DNA from: Candidatus Symbiopectobacterium endolongispinus
GTDB taxonomy: Bacteria; Pseudomonadota; Gammaproteobacteria; Enterobacterales; Enterobacteriaceae
Length of the DNA: 64,000 nt
Direction: 5' to 3'
Assembly: GCF_018777385.1 (NCBI RefSeq)
Contig: NZ_JAFJYB010000001.1
Location: 744,001-808,000 of the forward strand
A model generated the notes under the pieces. It was given only the letters and a program-made list of their open reading frames with translations, made no database searches and was not told the DNA's origin. Below are positions 51,015 through 62,304 of the stretch, piece after piece (the first letter of the stretch is position 1; every line of letters starts with the position of its first letter). Made by a program: the position numbers and the translations under genes.

Positions 51015-51956
51015 ATGTATCACCTGAGAGTGCCTGAAACCGCTGAAGAGATGAACGCCTACTACCAATTCCGCTGGGAGATGCTGCGTAAGCCATTACA
51101 CCAGCCATTAGGGTCGGAACGGGATGCCTATGACGCGCTGGCGCACCATCAGACCGTGGTGGATGAGCAAGGGCGGTTGGTGGCTATTGGACGCCTCTCC
51201 ATTAATGCCGATAACGAAGCCGCCATTCGCTTTATGGCGGTGCATCCCAGCGTGCGGTGCAAAGGGCTGGGCACACTGGTAGCGATGACGCTGGAGTCCG
51301 TCGCGCGTCAGGAAGGCGTCAAGCGCGTGGTATGCAGCGCGCGGGAAGATGCCGTGGCGTTCTTTACCAAGCTGGGCTTTTCCCTGCAAGGGGAGATCAG
51401 CGCACCGCAAACCACCCCCGTGCGTCATTATCTGATGACCAAACCCATTGCTTCACTGTATGATATCCTGCATCGCCCTGATTGGTGCGCACAGTTGCAG
51501 CAAGCCTGGTATGACCATATCCCGCTCAGTGAAAAAATGGGCGTGCGAATCAACCAATACACTGGGCAAAAAATTATCACCACCATGCCGGAAACGGGCA
51601 ACCAGAATCCGCACCATACGCTGTTTGCCGGTAGCCTGTTTTCATTGGCGACGCTGACTGGATGGGGACTGATTTGGTTATTGCTGCGTGAACGGCATCT
51701 GGGGGGCACCATAATTCTGGCCGATGCGCATATCCGTTACAGCTCGCCGATTACCGGCCGCCCCAGCGCGGTGGCCGATCTAGGCTCGCTGAGCGGCAAC
51801 CTTACGCGTCTGGCGCGCGGGCTTAAAGCGCGCGTGCAACTGAACGTTGAGCTGTTTGGCGATGATAAGGCCGGTGCGGTGTTTGAAGGCGTGTATATCG
51901 TGCTACCCGCGCAGCCTGCCGATCCCTTGGAACAAGGCGGCTCGGAAGCCGGGTAG
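51015..51956 (+). CDS. yiiD: YiiD (FabY), GNAT-thioesterase-fold fusion
   Basis: YiiD joins an N-terminal GNAT acetyltransferase domain ([39 protein letters not shown] acetyl-CoA loop, [12 protein letters not shown]) to a C-terminal hot-dog domain ([20 protein letters not shown]). In E. coli it has been reported to support initiation of fatty-acid synthesis when FabH is missing, hence the name FabY. The start ATG 51015 follows an unusually long purine-rich ribosome site, AGGAGGAGGAGGCA. Length is 313 residues (E. coli 329). The gene is intact and convergent with yicH, 11 bases away. Confidence 0.9.
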   Translation: MYHLRVPETAEEMNAYYQFRWEMLRKPLHQPLGSERDAYDALAHHQTVVDEQGRLVAIGRLSINADNEAAIRFMAVHPSVRCKGLGTLVAMTLESVARQEGVKRVVCSAREDAVAFFTKLGFSLQGEISAPQTTPVRHYLMTKPIASLYDILHRPDWCAQLQQAWYDHIPLSEKMGVRINQYTGQKIITTMPETGNQNPHHTLFAGSLFSLATLTGWGLIWLLLRERHLGGTIILADAHIRYSSPITGRPSAVADLGSLSGNLTRLARGLKARVQLNVELFGDDKAGAVFEGVYIVLPAQPADPLEQGGSEAG

Positions 51957-51967
51957 CTGTACGGTCA

Positions 51968-53659
51968 TTAGTGCGCGCTGCTCACTTCACCGTGTTGAAT
52001 CTGCTGCCTTACGCCGGTGCCATCGCTGGTGGTCCCCTGTAACAGACCGTTCAGCGTCGGTTTAAGCGGCGTGTTGGCGGCCAGATTTCCCGTTAAACGC
52101 AGTTGCAGATTGCTGTCGGTGCTGGGAAGGGTTTCAGACGCTTGCCAGCCCCAGTGTGTCAAGGTATCCATCGGCACTGAACGCCCGTTTAGTGACAGTG
52201 TGAATGCGCGGCCTGGCTGCTGCTCAATAGTGGCCTGCGCCTCAAGCAGACCACGTTGCGTAAATGCACTCAGTTCGGTAATGGCTATTTGCGCATCGCC
52301 GGCGTTTAGCGCGAGAGAAGGGCGGCGCACATCGAGTTTGTTGAAGGTGGCATTGCTGGCGTTCAGGTTCAGTGTGCCCTGCCAAACGCCCCACTGTTGC
52401 TGACGCGCCAGCAACAGATTATTGCCGTAGCCACCCAGCGCGGTGAGCTGGAACGGGAAATCCGGGTTGATGTCGATGAGCAGGTTGCGGTTAGCGCGGA
52501 ACTTCTTCACCCCAACATCGCTCAGCCAGTCCGGTAATGTCTTCTGCCAGCGCTCACGCCAGTCCATGGGCAGGGTATACTCCATCCCAGCGACCACGAC
52601 TTCATTCAAGGTCAGACGGTGGTTATTGCGCGTCCACATGCCATCGGTGCGCATCAAACCGCCTTCCCAGCGGGTTGTAAACTGTTTGATAGCCACCCCT
52701 TGCGGCGAAACGGCAAGGTTAACAATAGGGTCAATCAGGTGCATGCTTCCGTTGACGATGTCGCTGGCATTAAACGACAGCGTGCCGTCGTCGCTTTCCC
52801 AACTGTGCTGGCGGAAGGTGATATTTTGCAACGTGACGTCGAGATCGCTAAACGCCCAGCCGGGCCCTTCAATGCGTGCATCCACCATATCGAAGCGGGA
52901 AACCGCTACCGAAGGCAGTTCGGCCACCGGCTGCCAGAAATCTTCCAGCGATTTTGTTGTTTGTAAACGCACATTGCTCAGGCGCAGGTTATCCACCTGC
53001 CAACTGCCATCTTCTGCACGTCGGGCATTACCAGTTAACTGACCGCCCGCAACGTCTGCACCAAAATTGGTTAACGTGAGCTGGTTGTTGTTGATCTCAC
53101 CCTGAATCAGCACCTGGCTGGCGGGAACGTCATTGAGGCGCAGCGAGCGAGCGCTGAGTTGAAAATTACCCTGCGTGCCGAGCAGATGCCCCTGTTCTGG
53201 CTGCCAGGGGGTGATGCCACCGTTAATTTGCTGCCCGTTCAGCGACCAATCACCGTCTTGCGATTGCAGCGCCATGGTGCTCAATTGCAGCACATCGGCC
53301 ATGAACGGAACGGCAATGCTGTTGCCAGGCAGCAGATTTAATGTACCTTCCAGTTCCAGGCTGGCAAAGTGGCTCGGTTCTGTCAGTTGGCGTGCGCTTA
53401 AACCAAAGGATATTTTACGTGCCGCCAGGGTCAACGGCTGCCCTTTGACGCCAAAGGTGACATCGCTGAACACGATATGGTCGGTTTCTGACCAGTTATG
53501 CTCGATTTTTCCCAGCGTTAACTGGTAGTCAGTATTGTCATTTACCCAAGAAGTGACGCGGTTTGCGGCCCAGTGGGTTTGCAACACAACGTAAATGATG
53601 ACCAGTGCCAACAGGGCTAGCAACAGCAAGGTGAGCAGTAGTTTCCCGAGAAATTTCAT
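51968..53659 (-). CDS. yicH: AsmA-family protein YicH
   Basis: YicH belongs to the AsmA-like bridge proteins suspected of moving phospholipids between inner and outer membrane. The start ATG 53659 gives MKFLGKLLLTLLLLALLALV, a single membrane anchor, then a long periplasmic beta-rich repeat region (VTFGVKGQPLTLAARKISFG, and similar blocks). It has 563 residues (E. coli 569). An upstream in-frame ATG at 53707 lacks the hydrophobic start. The gene is intact. It faces yiiD and is followed on the other side by a shared terminator. Confidence 0.92.
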   Translation of the reverse strand: MKFLGKLLLTLLLLALLALVIIYVVLQTHWAANRVTSWVNDNTDYQLTLGKIEHNWSETDHIVFSDVTFGVKGQPLTLAARKISFGLSARQLTEPSHFASLELEGTLNLLPGNSIAVPFMADVLQLSTMALQSQDGDWSLNGQQINGGITPWQPEQGHLLGTQGNFQLSARSLRLNDVPASQVLIQGEINNNQLTLTNFGADVAGGQLTGNARRAEDGSWQVDNLRLSNVRLQTTKSLEDFWQPVAELPSVAVSRFDMVDARIEGPGWAFSDLDVTLQNITFRQHSWESDDGTLSFNASDIVNGSMHLIDPIVNLAVSPQGVAIKQFTTRWEGGLMRTDGMWTRNNHRLTLNEVVVAGMEYTLPMDWRERWQKTLPDWLSDVGVKKFRANRNLLIDINPDFPFQLTALGGYGNNLLLARQQQWGVWQGTLNLNASNATFNKLDVRRPSLALNAGDAQIAITELSAFTQRGLLEAQATIEQQPGRAFTLSLNGRSVPMDTLTHWGWQASETLPSTDSNLQLRLTGNLAANTPLKPTLNGLLQGTTSDGTGVRQQIQHGEVSSAH

Positions 53660-53750
53660 CGTATCAGTCCATGCCTTGTCATCGTGAGTACTTGTGTTAT
53701 GCCGCAATTCTTCCTGCGTCTCAATACTTAACCGTGGTTACAGACAATAA

Positions 53751-53782
53751 AAAACGGCCAGTGTTTCCACACTGGCCGTTTT
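53751..53782. terminator. Bidirectional terminator between yicH and xanP
   Basis: AAAACGGCCAGTGT-TTCC-ACACTGGCCGTTTT is a perfect 14-base stem flanked by A and T runs, 40 bases beyond the xanP stop. It ends xanP transcripts on the minus strand and could act on either strand. Confidence 0.93.
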
Positions 53783-53820
53783 ATCATACCCAAGTTGGAC
53801 GCTATTGCCTCTGCCTGGTT

Positions 53821-55215
53821 TTATTTTTCTTCGTGCGGTAAGACAAGATTAAGAACAATCGCGGTAATACCCCCAGCGGCAATGCCGGAGGAAAGCAGGG
53901 TTTTCAGCCAATCCGGTGCGAATTGCAGAATCAATGGCTGCTGTGATACGCCCAGGCCGACAGCCAGCGACAGTGCAATGATCATGATGGCGCGGCGGTT
54001 AAGCGGCTCGCGCGAGACAATACGCACGCCAGAGGCTGCAATGGTACCGAACATCACGATGGTCGCGCCGCCCAGTACCGGTTCAGGGATGTGCTGCACA
54101 AAGCCGCTGACTGCCGGGAACAGGCCCAGCACGATCAGCATCAGTGCAACCACAAAACCCACGTAGCGGCTGGCAACGCCGGTAAGCTGAATAACGCCGT
54201 TGTTCTGGCCGAAGCAGGAGTTAGGGAAGGTGTTGAAAATGGCGGACAGGCAGGAGTTCATGCCGTTAGCCAACACGCCGCCCTTAAGGCGCTTCATGTA
54301 AAGCGGGCCGCTAACTGGCTGTTCGGAAACGTCGGAGGTGGCGGTGATATTACCGATGGTTTCCAATGAGGTCACCATAAACACCAGCATCAGCGGAATA
54401 AGCAGGTTCCAGTCAAAGCCGAGGCCGTAATAGAGCGGTGTCGGGATCATGATCGCTGAGGTGTGCGTGGCCGACGTGTCTTGCGGCAGCATGCCCATCG
54501 CCCAGGCGGCAAAATACCCGACCGCCATGGCAATCACCAGAGAGGCGACGCGCAGGTAGGGGTTGCGCTGGCGGTTCAGCAGGATGATAACCAGCAGGAC
54601 GATAGCGGCCAGTGCCAGATTTTTGGGGGCACCGAAGGTGTGATCGTTCATGGCAGTAAAGCCGCCGCCGATCGATGTTAATCTCACCTGAATCAGCGAC
54701 AGGCCGATAATCATCACGACCACGCCGGAGACCAGCGGCGTAATGATGCGGCGCGCCAGATGCAGGAAGCGGGAAAGGATGATTTCAGTGAAAGACGCCA
54801 CCATCAGAGTGCCGAACAGTGCGGCCATCATGGTGGGCACATCGGCACCGCCATTTTTTAGCGCCAGACCACCCATGATTAACGGGGTAACAAAGTTAAA
54901 GCTGGTGCCCTGAATAGAAAGTAACCCCGATCCTACCGGACCCCAGGTTTTAATTTGCAGAATGGACGCCAGGCCGGAAGCAAACAGCGACATGCTGATG
55001 ATGTGCTGGGTATACTGCGCGGGCAAACCGAGTGCCTGGCAGATCAGCAGGGCTGGGGTAATCACCGCCACAAACATAGCCAGAAGATGCTGGCTGGCGG
55101 CAAACAACGTTTGCGCTAACGGTGGTCTGTCTTCCAGACGATAAATCAATCCACTGTTACGGGGCGCAGCAGTTGGCGTCTCCGTTTGGGGCAGTTCCGT
55201 GGTGGTGGTAGTCAT
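53821..55215 (-). CDS. xanP: Xanthine:H+ symporter XanP
   Basis: XanP is a NAT/NCS2-family high-affinity xanthine permease of the inner membrane. From ATG 55215 ([15 protein letters not shown]) the protein has 464 residues (E. coli 463) and about fourteen hydrophobic segments. The NAT signature is [19 protein letters not shown], and the substrate-site region is [20 protein letters not shown] (family QNNGVI motif). The longer frame upstream is rejected because it lacks conservation and a ribosome site. Intact. The 55216-55482 gap to recG shows no gene. gltS, present here in E. coli, is absent. Confidence 0.96.
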   Translation of the reverse strand: MTTTTTELPQTETPTAAPRNSGLIYRLEDRPPLAQTLFAASQHLLAMFVAVITPALLICQALGLPAQYTQHIISMSLFASGLASILQIKTWGPVGSGLLSIQGTSFNFVTPLIMGGLALKNGGADVPTMMAALFGTLMVASFTEIILSRFLHLARRIITPLVSGVVVMIIGLSLIQVRLTSIGGGFTAMNDHTFGAPKNLALAAIVLLVIILLNRQRNPYLRVASLVIAMAVGYFAAWAMGMLPQDTSATHTSAIMIPTPLYYGLGFDWNLLIPLMLVFMVTSLETIGNITATSDVSEQPVSGPLYMKRLKGGVLANGMNSCLSAIFNTFPNSCFGQNNGVIQLTGVASRYVGFVVALMLIVLGLFPAVSGFVQHIPEPVLGGATIVMFGTIAASGVRIVSREPLNRRAIMIIALSLAVGLGVSQQPLILQFAPDWLKTLLSSGIAAGGITAIVLNLVLPHEEK

Positions 55216-55482
55216 AATCAAGAGTGTCCTGAAACGGCAAAGAGGGCATTTTAATGATCTGCTTTGCAAAAGCAATCGTTTGCGGGGCGATTACAAAACA
55301 ATCTTGTGTCATGTCTGATGACGGTAGGGATTTTTTGAATACCTCGTTATCAATGTGTCAAAAAACGTCGATTTTTTTATCGTGGCGACGAGCAATTTAA
55401 TGCTTAGAGGAGGGGGGGCTTTATACGCGTGCTGCACTACAAAGGTTATTTGCTACCTTTTTTCTGCGTCTCACCTAGGGCG

Positions 55483-57567
55483 CTAGGCATTGGTATAGCG
55501 CACTCGCTCCGGTAACCAACGTTCAATTAGCGCTTTGGCATGTTCTGGATAGTGTGCATGAAGGTGACGAGCCACGCGCTGTACTTCGGGGATCAGTGCC
55601 TGATCGCGCAGTAAATCCGCTACTTTAAACTCGGCGCTGCCGGTTTGCCGTGTACCCAGCAGTTCGCCGGGACCGCGAATCTCTAAATCCCGTTGCGCAA
55701 TAACGAAACCGTCGTTGCTGTCGCGCATCACCTGCAAGCGCTGCTGTGCAGTTTTACTTAGCGGTGTCTTATAGAGCAATACGCAGTGGGAGGCGATGGC
55801 ACCACGTCCGACTCGACCGCGCAACTGGTGCAATTGTGCCAGACCCAGCCGCTCTGGGTTTTCGACGATCATCAGGCTGGCGTTGGGCACATCTACCCCC
55901 ACTTCGATGACCGTGGTTGCCACCAGCAGTTGCAGTTTGCCCTGTTTGAATGCCTGCATCACCGCCTGCTTCTCTTGCGCTTTCATCCGGCCGTGTACCA
56001 ATCCAATTCGCAGACCTGGCAGTGCGGCCTTCAGTCCTTCGCAGGTGGCTTCAGCGGCTTGTGCTTCCAGCAGGTCGGACTCTTCAATCAGCGTGCAGAC
56101 CCAATAGGCCTGTCGCCCTTCTTCCCGACAGGCACGATCGACGCGGGTGATAATATCCTCACGGCGAGAATCGGGGATGGCGACCGTTGTCACAGGCGTT
56201 CTGCCCGGCGGCAGTTCATCGATGACCGACGTATCCAGGTCGGCATAGGCAGTCATCGCCATCGTGCGTGGGATTGGTGTTGCTGTCATGATCAACTGGT
56301 GAGGGTGAAAGCCCTGTTCCACCCCTTTTTCCCACAAGGCTAGTCGTTGATGCACACCAAAGCGGTGCTGTTCATCGATGATCACCAGCGCTAGCCCACT
56401 AAATTGCACCTGCTGCTGAAAAATAGCGTGCGTACCCACGATCATACTGACCTGACCATTGGCAATGGCTTCTTGTTGCGCAACGTGTGCTTTGCCCTTT
56501 TGCTTGCCGGCCAGCCAGCCGACCTCAATGCCAAGGGGTTCAAACCAATGACGAAAGTTTATGGCGTGTTGTTCCGCGAGCAGTTCGGTGGGTGCCATTA
56601 ACGCCACCTGTTTGCCGTTAGCGATGGCGCGCAGTGCCGCCATGGCCGCCACCAGCGTTTTTCCAGAGCTGACATCCCCTTGTACCAGACGCATCATGGG
56701 GAGAGGTTTCTCCATGTCGGCTTCAATGTCGTTGATGACGCGGGTTTGCGCCTGAGTCAGCGCGAACGGGAGGGCGGCCAACAGTCGCGTTTTTAATTCG
56801 TCCTGTGCTTGCAGTGCAAGGGCGCGATGGCGCTGCGCACCGGCGCGTACCGCCAGCATGCTTAAGTGATGCGCCAGCAGCTCTTCCATGATTAAACGCA
56901 CTTGCGCTGGGTGTTTGCCGTGCTCAAGCTCATTCAGTTGCGTGCCTGCCGGGGGACGGTGCAGAGTATGTAACGCTTCAGGCAGCCCAATCATGCCGCG
57001 GCTTAGCTCCCGCGGCAGCAACTCTTCTATCGGTTGTGCATCCAGACGCTCCAGCGCCTGATCGGTCAATTTGCGCAGCGTGGCCTGGCGCACTCCTTCC
57101 GTGGTTGGGTAAACCGGCGTCAGTGAGGCCTGTAATTCCACCGGTTGCTGTGCATCGCCCTGTACGCGGTATTCTGGGTGGATAATCTCTGCCCCATTCT
57201 TACCTCGTTTGATTTCACCGTAGGCGATAACGTGCTGGCCTGGAGCCAGGCTATTTTTCATTGCGGCATTGAAGTTGAAGAAGCGCATCGTCAGCACGCC
57301 GCTGCCGTCGCTGATTTGGCAGGTCAGCATACGTTTGCGTCCAAAGACGATATCGTTGCGCAACACGTCACCTTCCACGGTGGCATAGATACCGGGCAGC
57401 AGGTCACCAATAGCGTAGAGGTGGGTGCGATCTTCGTAACGCAGCGGCAGGTGCAGCAACACGTCCTGCACGGTTTCCAACCCGAGGCGCGCGAGTTTAG
57501 CCGCCTGACTGGCACCGACCCCCGTGAGGGTGTTCAACGGTTGGTTATTCAGCAGGTGGCTTTTCAT
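55483..57567 (-). CDS. recG: ATP-dependent DNA helicase RecG
   Basis: RecG reverses stalled replication forks and processes Holliday junctions. From ATG 57567 (MKSHLLNNQPLNTLTGVGAS) the 694-residue product shows an OB-fold wedge domain (YATVEGDVLRNDIVFGRKRM), helicase motif I, DEQH box VIIDEQHRFGVHQR, motif III TATPIPRTMAM, motif V VATTVIEVGVDVPNA and motif VI QLRGRVGRG. The Walker A loop reads GDVSSGKT instead of the GDVGSGKT usual in enterobacteria, still within the GxxxxGKT pattern. It follows trmH by 11 bases, part of the spoT operon. Confidence 0.96.
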   Translation of the reverse strand: MKSHLLNNQPLNTLTGVGASQAAKLARLGLETVQDVLLHLPLRYEDRTHLYAIGDLLPGIYATVEGDVLRNDIVFGRKRMLTCQISDGSGVLTMRFFNFNAAMKNSLAPGQHVIAYGEIKRGKNGAEIIHPEYRVQGDAQQPVELQASLTPVYPTTEGVRQATLRKLTDQALERLDAQPIEELLPRELSRGMIGLPEALHTLHRPPAGTQLNELEHGKHPAQVRLIMEELLAHHLSMLAVRAGAQRHRALALQAQDELKTRLLAALPFALTQAQTRVINDIEADMEKPLPMMRLVQGDVSSGKTLVAAMAALRAIANGKQVALMAPTELLAEQHAINFRHWFEPLGIEVGWLAGKQKGKAHVAQQEAIANGQVSMIVGTHAIFQQQVQFSGLALVIIDEQHRFGVHQRLALWEKGVEQGFHPHQLIMTATPIPRTMAMTAYADLDTSVIDELPPGRTPVTTVAIPDSRREDIITRVDRACREEGRQAYWVCTLIEESDLLEAQAAEATCEGLKAALPGLRIGLVHGRMKAQEKQAVMQAFKQGKLQLLVATTVIEVGVDVPNASLMIVENPERLGLAQLHQLRGRVGRGAIASHCVLLYKTPLSKTAQQRLQVMRDSNDGFVIAQRDLEIRGPGELLGTRQTGSAEFKVADLLRDQALIPEVQRVARHLHAHYPEHAKALIERWLPERVRYTNA

Positions 57568-57578
57568 TGGCGCTCTCG

Positions 57579-58271
57579 CTATTCGGCGGCGGATTGCATG
57601 GCTGCCCACCATGCCGTGTCGGCAATGATCTGGCCCTGATTGTCGATGCGCGGGCGGGGGAGTTTTTTCCGCGTCGCTACGCGCGCCAGCACCGGATAGC
57701 CTCCTTCGAACAGCAAGCGCTGTTGTTCATTGTCATAAAGCATGCCCGCTTCACGCTGGTACATACCCGCGTTTTGACGTTGGCGTTGGGCTTCGTAAAG
57801 GATCAGCGCAGAAGCGACCGACACGTTCAGGGATTGCACCATGCCGATCATCGGAATGATGATGTCCTGGTCGGCCAGCGCGAGCGCTTCCTGCGTGATG
57901 CCGGTTTTTTCCTGACCGAGCAGGATGCAGGTCGGTCGCGTGTAATCTACTTCACGAAAATCGACCGCTTTGGCTGACAGGTTGGTCGCCAGAATCTGCA
58001 TGCCTTGTGTTTTTAAATGCGAGACGGCATCGGAGATGGTGCGATGTGTTTTGACCTGTACCCAACTGTTGCTGCCTGCTGCTGATGACACCAGTGTACG
58101 CATGCGGCTGGTAGGCCAAACGGCGTGGACTTCGTGGACGCCAACGGCATCGGCGGTACGAATTACAGCGGAAATATTGTGGGGTTTGTGCACCTGTTCC
58201 ATACACACCGTCAAATCGGGTTGACGGCTTGTCAGCATCTCTTGGATGCGGGCGTAGCGTTCTGGTGTCAT
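57579..58271 (-). CDS. trmH: tRNA (guanosine-18-2'-O)-methyltransferase
   Basis: TrmH (SpoU) methylates the 2'-hydroxyl of G18 in several tRNAs using SAM. The 230-residue protein (E. coli 229) has SPOUT motifs: NISAVIRTADAVGVHEVHAV with the catalytic arginine, CILLGQEKTGITQEAL, and PMIGMVQSLNVSVASALILY that builds the trefoil knot. The start ATG 58271 aligns with E. coli TrmH. It lies between recG and spoT as usual and is intact. Confidence 0.96.
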   Translation of the reverse strand: MTPERYARIQEMLTSRQPDLTVCMEQVHKPHNISAVIRTADAVGVHEVHAVWPTSRMRTLVSSAAGSNSWVQVKTHRTISDAVSHLKTQGMQILATNLSAKAVDFREVDYTRPTCILLGQEKTGITQEALALADQDIIIPMIGMVQSLNVSVASALILYEAQRQRQNAGMYQREAGMLYDNEQQRLLFEGGYPVLARVATRKKLPRPRIDNQGQIIADTAWWAAMQSAAE

Positions 58272-58346
58272 ACGATGTCTCTTGCGTTATCCCGGTACCA
58301 TATGTGCGACCGGGATCGTCAGGGCTATCATTGGTTACGGTGGCGA

Positions 58347-60449
58347 TCAGTTGCGATTACGGGTCACTTTGATGACATCCGGCATCACGCGGATTTTACG
58401 CATGACGTTAGCCAGATGTACCCGATCGCGCGTGGTCAAACGGATAAAGGCGCTATACACGCGTCCATCCCGCTCTTCCGTATTGATACTCTGAATATTG
58501 GAGTTGGCGGCATTAATCGCTGCGGTCAGGTTGGCCAATGCTCCCTGATGGTTGAACATGTCGACTTTAATCTCAGCGATAAGCTCTTGTTCGGTAACCT
58601 TATCCCACTCGACCGCCATGAATTTTTCTGGCTCTTTCTGGTAGCCGCGAATGTTTCGACAAGACTCATGGTGAACCACCAAACCTTTACCGGGACTGAC
58701 GTGGGCCACAATCGGGTCACCGGGGATCGGGCGGCAACATTTGGCGAACGTAATCAATACGCCATCTGCGCCTTTGATCGGCAGCTTGCGCAAACCGGTG
58801 TGCTCTTGCTGTAACGGCTGCTCATCCAACAGGTTTTTCGCTACGACGATGCTCATGGCGTTACCGAGGCCAATCTCTGCCAGCAGGTCATCGAGCGAGG
58901 TGAGTTTCATGCGATCCAACTCAAGCTGGATGCTGGTTTGTGGAATATCGCTGAGCTTTCTGCCATTACCCAAAGCATGATTTAATAAACGACGTCCCAG
59001 GCTCACGGAATCGTCACGCTTGAGATTCTTCAGCATTTGGCGAATCTTGGCGCGAGCGCGCGAACTAACGACAAAGTTTAACCATGCCGCATTGGGGCGA
59101 GCGCCGGGAGCGGTAATGATCTCCACCGTTTGCCCACTGCTCAGCGATTGAGAGAGCTGGTAGGGCTGTCTGTCGACGCGGGCGCCGACGCAGGCATGCC
59201 CGATATCCGTATGTACCGCGTAGGCAAAATCGACCGGTGTCGCGCCTGCCGGTAGCTCGATGATGCGTCCTTCCGGAGTGAACACATACATTTCATCGGG
59301 GAACAGATCGGATTTGACGCTCTCGATAAACTCGAACGAGCTGCCCGCACTTTGTTGCAGCTCCAGCAGGCTCTGCATCCATCGCTGTGCACGGACCTGT
59401 GCCGTAGTGCTGCTTTCACCTTCTTTGTACGCCCAATGTGCTGCCACACCCATTTCGGCCATCTGGTCCATGTCTTCGGTACGGATCTGTACTTCGACCG
59501 GCACGCCGTGCGGCCCAATCAACGAGGTATGCAGCGATTGGTAGCCGTTCGCCTTCGGAATAGCGATGTAATCTTTGACGCGGCCAGGACGCGGTTTGTA
59601 CAGGCTGTGCACCTGTCCGAGCACGCGATAGCAGGTATCCAGCTCTTTAACGATCACCCGAAACGCGTAGATATCCATGATGGAATGGAAACGCTGTTCT
59701 TTCAGGTGCATCTTGCAGTAGATGGAATAGAGATGTTTTTCGCGTCCGCTGACGCGACAGGGTATGCCTGCTTCGTTCAACCGCCCTTCGATTTCGGAAA
59801 GGATTTTTTGGATCATTTCCTTGCGGTTGCCGCGCGCGGCTTTGACCACTTCCTTGATCACACGATAACGGTTTGGATACAGCGCCTCAAAACCCAGCTC
59901 TTCCAACTCGGTTTTCAGATGATGAATACCCAAACGGTGCGCCAATGGGCTGTAAATTTCCAGCGTTTCACGCGCAATACGACGACGCTTGTCAGGACGC
60001 AGCGAGCCCAGTGTGCGCATGTTATGCGTACGGTCAGCCAGTTTGATGAGAATAACGCGGATGTCCTGAACCATCGCCATAATCATCTTGCGGAAGTTCT
60101 CGGCCTGCGCTTCTTTCTTGTCGCGGAATTTCAGCTTGTCCAGCTTCGAGACGCCATCTACCAGTTCGGCGACGCTCTTGCCGAATTGTTGCTCAATATC
60201 CTGGTAGGTAGTGGAGGTATCTTCGATGGTGTCATGCAGCAGCGCGGCCATCAGCGTCTCATAGTCAAGACGCATCTCCGCCAAAATACCGGCAACAGCG
60301 ACGGGATGGGTGATGTAAGGTTCACCGCTGGAGCGAGTCTGCCCCTCGTGAGCATCACGTGCAACAATATAAGCCCGCTGAAGGCGCTTGATCTGGTCTT
60401 CCGGCAGATAGCGCTGTATCAGCAGATTGAGGCTTTCGAAGATATACAA
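58347..60449 (-). CDS. spoT: Bifunctional (p)ppGpp synthase/hydrolase SpoT
   Basis: SpoT degrades and, under carbon or fatty-acid stress, makes (p)ppGpp. The start is TTG 60449 (TTG TAT ATC TTC), the same rare start as in E. coli spoT. The 700-residue protein has the HD hydrolase domain (GEPYITHPVAVAGILAEM, LLHDTIEDTS), a synthetase domain (YSIYCKMHLKEQRFHSIMDI, IPKANGYQSLHTSLIG), TGS (VFTPEGRIIELPAGATPVDF) and a C-terminal ACT domain (MFNHQGALANLTAAINAANS). It sits in the gmk-rpoZ-spoT-trmH-recG operon, 18 bases after rpoZ. Intact. Confidence 0.98.
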   Translation of the reverse strand: MYIFESLNLLIQRYLPEDQIKRLQRAYIVARDAHEGQTRSSGEPYITHPVAVAGILAEMRLDYETLMAALLHDTIEDTSTTYQDIEQQFGKSVAELVDGVSKLDKLKFRDKKEAQAENFRKMIMAMVQDIRVILIKLADRTHNMRTLGSLRPDKRRRIARETLEIYSPLAHRLGIHHLKTELEELGFEALYPNRYRVIKEVVKAARGNRKEMIQKILSEIEGRLNEAGIPCRVSGREKHLYSIYCKMHLKEQRFHSIMDIYAFRVIVKELDTCYRVLGQVHSLYKPRPGRVKDYIAIPKANGYQSLHTSLIGPHGVPVEVQIRTEDMDQMAEMGVAAHWAYKEGESSTTAQVRAQRWMQSLLELQQSAGSSFEFIESVKSDLFPDEMYVFTPEGRIIELPAGATPVDFAYAVHTDIGHACVGARVDRQPYQLSQSLSSGQTVEIITAPGARPNAAWLNFVVSSRARAKIRQMLKNLKRDDSVSLGRRLLNHALGNGRKLSDIPQTSIQLELDRMKLTSLDDLLAEIGLGNAMSIVVAKNLLDEQPLQQEHTGLRKLPIKGADGVLITFAKCCRPIPGDPIVAHVSPGKGLVVHHESCRNIRGYQKEPEKFMAVEWDKVTEQELIAEIKVDMFNHQGALANLTAAINAANSNIQSINTEERDGRVYSAFIRLTTRDRVHLANVMRKIRVMPDVIKVTRNRN

Positions 60450-60467
60450 GGGCGACCCGTAGCGAGA

Positions 60468-60743
60468 TTAACGACGACTTTCAGCAATCGCGGTGACCGC
60501 CTGGATCTCTGCGGCTTCTTGCTCTTGCTGTTCCTGAAGCTCACGCACATCCAGAATCTGGTTGTTGATCAGGCCTTCTTCGATTTCGCGCAGCGCAATC
60601 ACGGTGTATTTGTCGTTCTCTTCAGGGACCAGCGGATCTTTTCCGCCTGCTTGCATCTGGCGGGCGCGGCGAGCAGCGACCAACACCAGGTCAAAACGGT
60701 TACCAATTTTCTCAACAGCGTCTTGAACAGTTACGCGTGCCAT
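60468..60743 (-). CDS. rpoZ: RNA polymerase omega subunit
   Basis: The omega subunit helps assemble RNA polymerase and forms part of a ppGpp site. The 91-residue protein ([51 protein letters not shown]) has the E. coli length. It follows gmk by 53 bases on the minus strand and precedes spoT, the usual operon. The glutamine/glutamate-rich tail is typical. No lesions. Confidence 0.97.
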   Translation of the reverse strand: MARVTVQDAVEKIGNRFDLVLVAARRARQMQAGGKDPLVPEENDKYTVIALREIEEGLINNQILDVRELQEQQEQEAAEIQAVTAIAESRR

Positions 60744-60796
60744 AATGTGCTACTCCACAGGAAATAAAATGACTGCGCATCATACTGAAAGTGATG

Positions 60797-61582
<786 letters not shown>

Positions 61583-61752
61583 TTAAATTTTCATGTGATA
61601 TGCATTTTTCGCGCGTTCTTTGGTTTCTGAGGCGTTTTGGTGTGTGCCAGCATAACGGCAGAAACGTACAAGGATGCGCTTATGAGACAATCTGTTCTCC
61701 AATATACGCTCTGTCTTTGGGATGTTACATATCATAAACGGAGCGTGTGAAA

Positions 61753-62289
61753 GTGAATATCAATAAAAAGCTATTGGCATTATCTGTGGTATTGGCCGCA
61801 ATAAGTGGCTGTGTTATCGCTAAGGCAGATACGCATACACTCAGCCTGGGTTATTCTCAGGGAAAAGTGACTGATTTTAAAAATCTCCGTGGTGTCACAG
61901 CGAAATATCACTATCAGCCTGACGGTTCACTGGGTTTTATCAGCTCGCTAACCTATATGGGTGGATCTAAAAACTTTGATATCAATGGATATAAAGGAAA
62001 TGCACCGATAAAGTATTATTCGCTGTTAGTGGGTCCATCTTATCACGTTAATGAATTTGTTAGCCTTTACGGTTTAGTCGGTGCCGCACATGGTAAAGCG
62101 AAAGGATCTGTAACTAATCATGCTGGCGATTATGACTCTGGTAAAGGTAACGATACCGTTTTTGCCTATGGTGCTGGTGTTCAGATAGTGCCAGCAGCAA
62201 ATTGGAGTATTGATGTGGGCTATGAAGGATCAAAGTTCAAAGCAGTAAAAATCAACGGATTTAATATCGGCCTTGGCTATCGATTCTGA
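61753..62289 (+). CDS. Ail/OmpX/PagC-type outer-membrane protein
   Basis: The product is an eight-stranded beta-barrel protein of the Ail/Lom family, members of which bind host surfaces or resist complement. Features are a signal peptide (LLALSVVLAAISGCVIAKA), alternating strands with aromatic girdles (HTLSLGYSQGKV, KYYSLLVGPSYHVNEFVSLY) and the C-terminal INGFNIGLGYRF ending in phenylalanine for BAM recognition. GTG 61753 is preferred to GTG 61747 because GGAG at 61740 is spaced nine bases from it. AT content is higher than in gmk-spoT, hinting at acquisition. The gene is intact and ends at a hairpin terminator. Confidence 0.85.
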   Translation: MNINKKLLALSVVLAAISGCVIAKADTHTLSLGYSQGKVTDFKNLRGVTAKYHYQPDGSLGFISSLTYMGGSKNFDINGYKGNAPIKYYSLLVGPSYHVNEFVSLYGLVGAAHGKAKGSVTNHAGDYDSGKGNDTVFAYGAGVQIVPAANWSIDVGYEGSKFKAVKINGFNIGLGYRF

Positions 62290-62304
62290 TCCCGAATCGC
62301 GTGG

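Noticed and set aside
59352-60767. A 471-codon open frame on the plus strand opposite spoT.
   Set aside because: Antisense shadow of spoT and rpoZ without conserved motifs.
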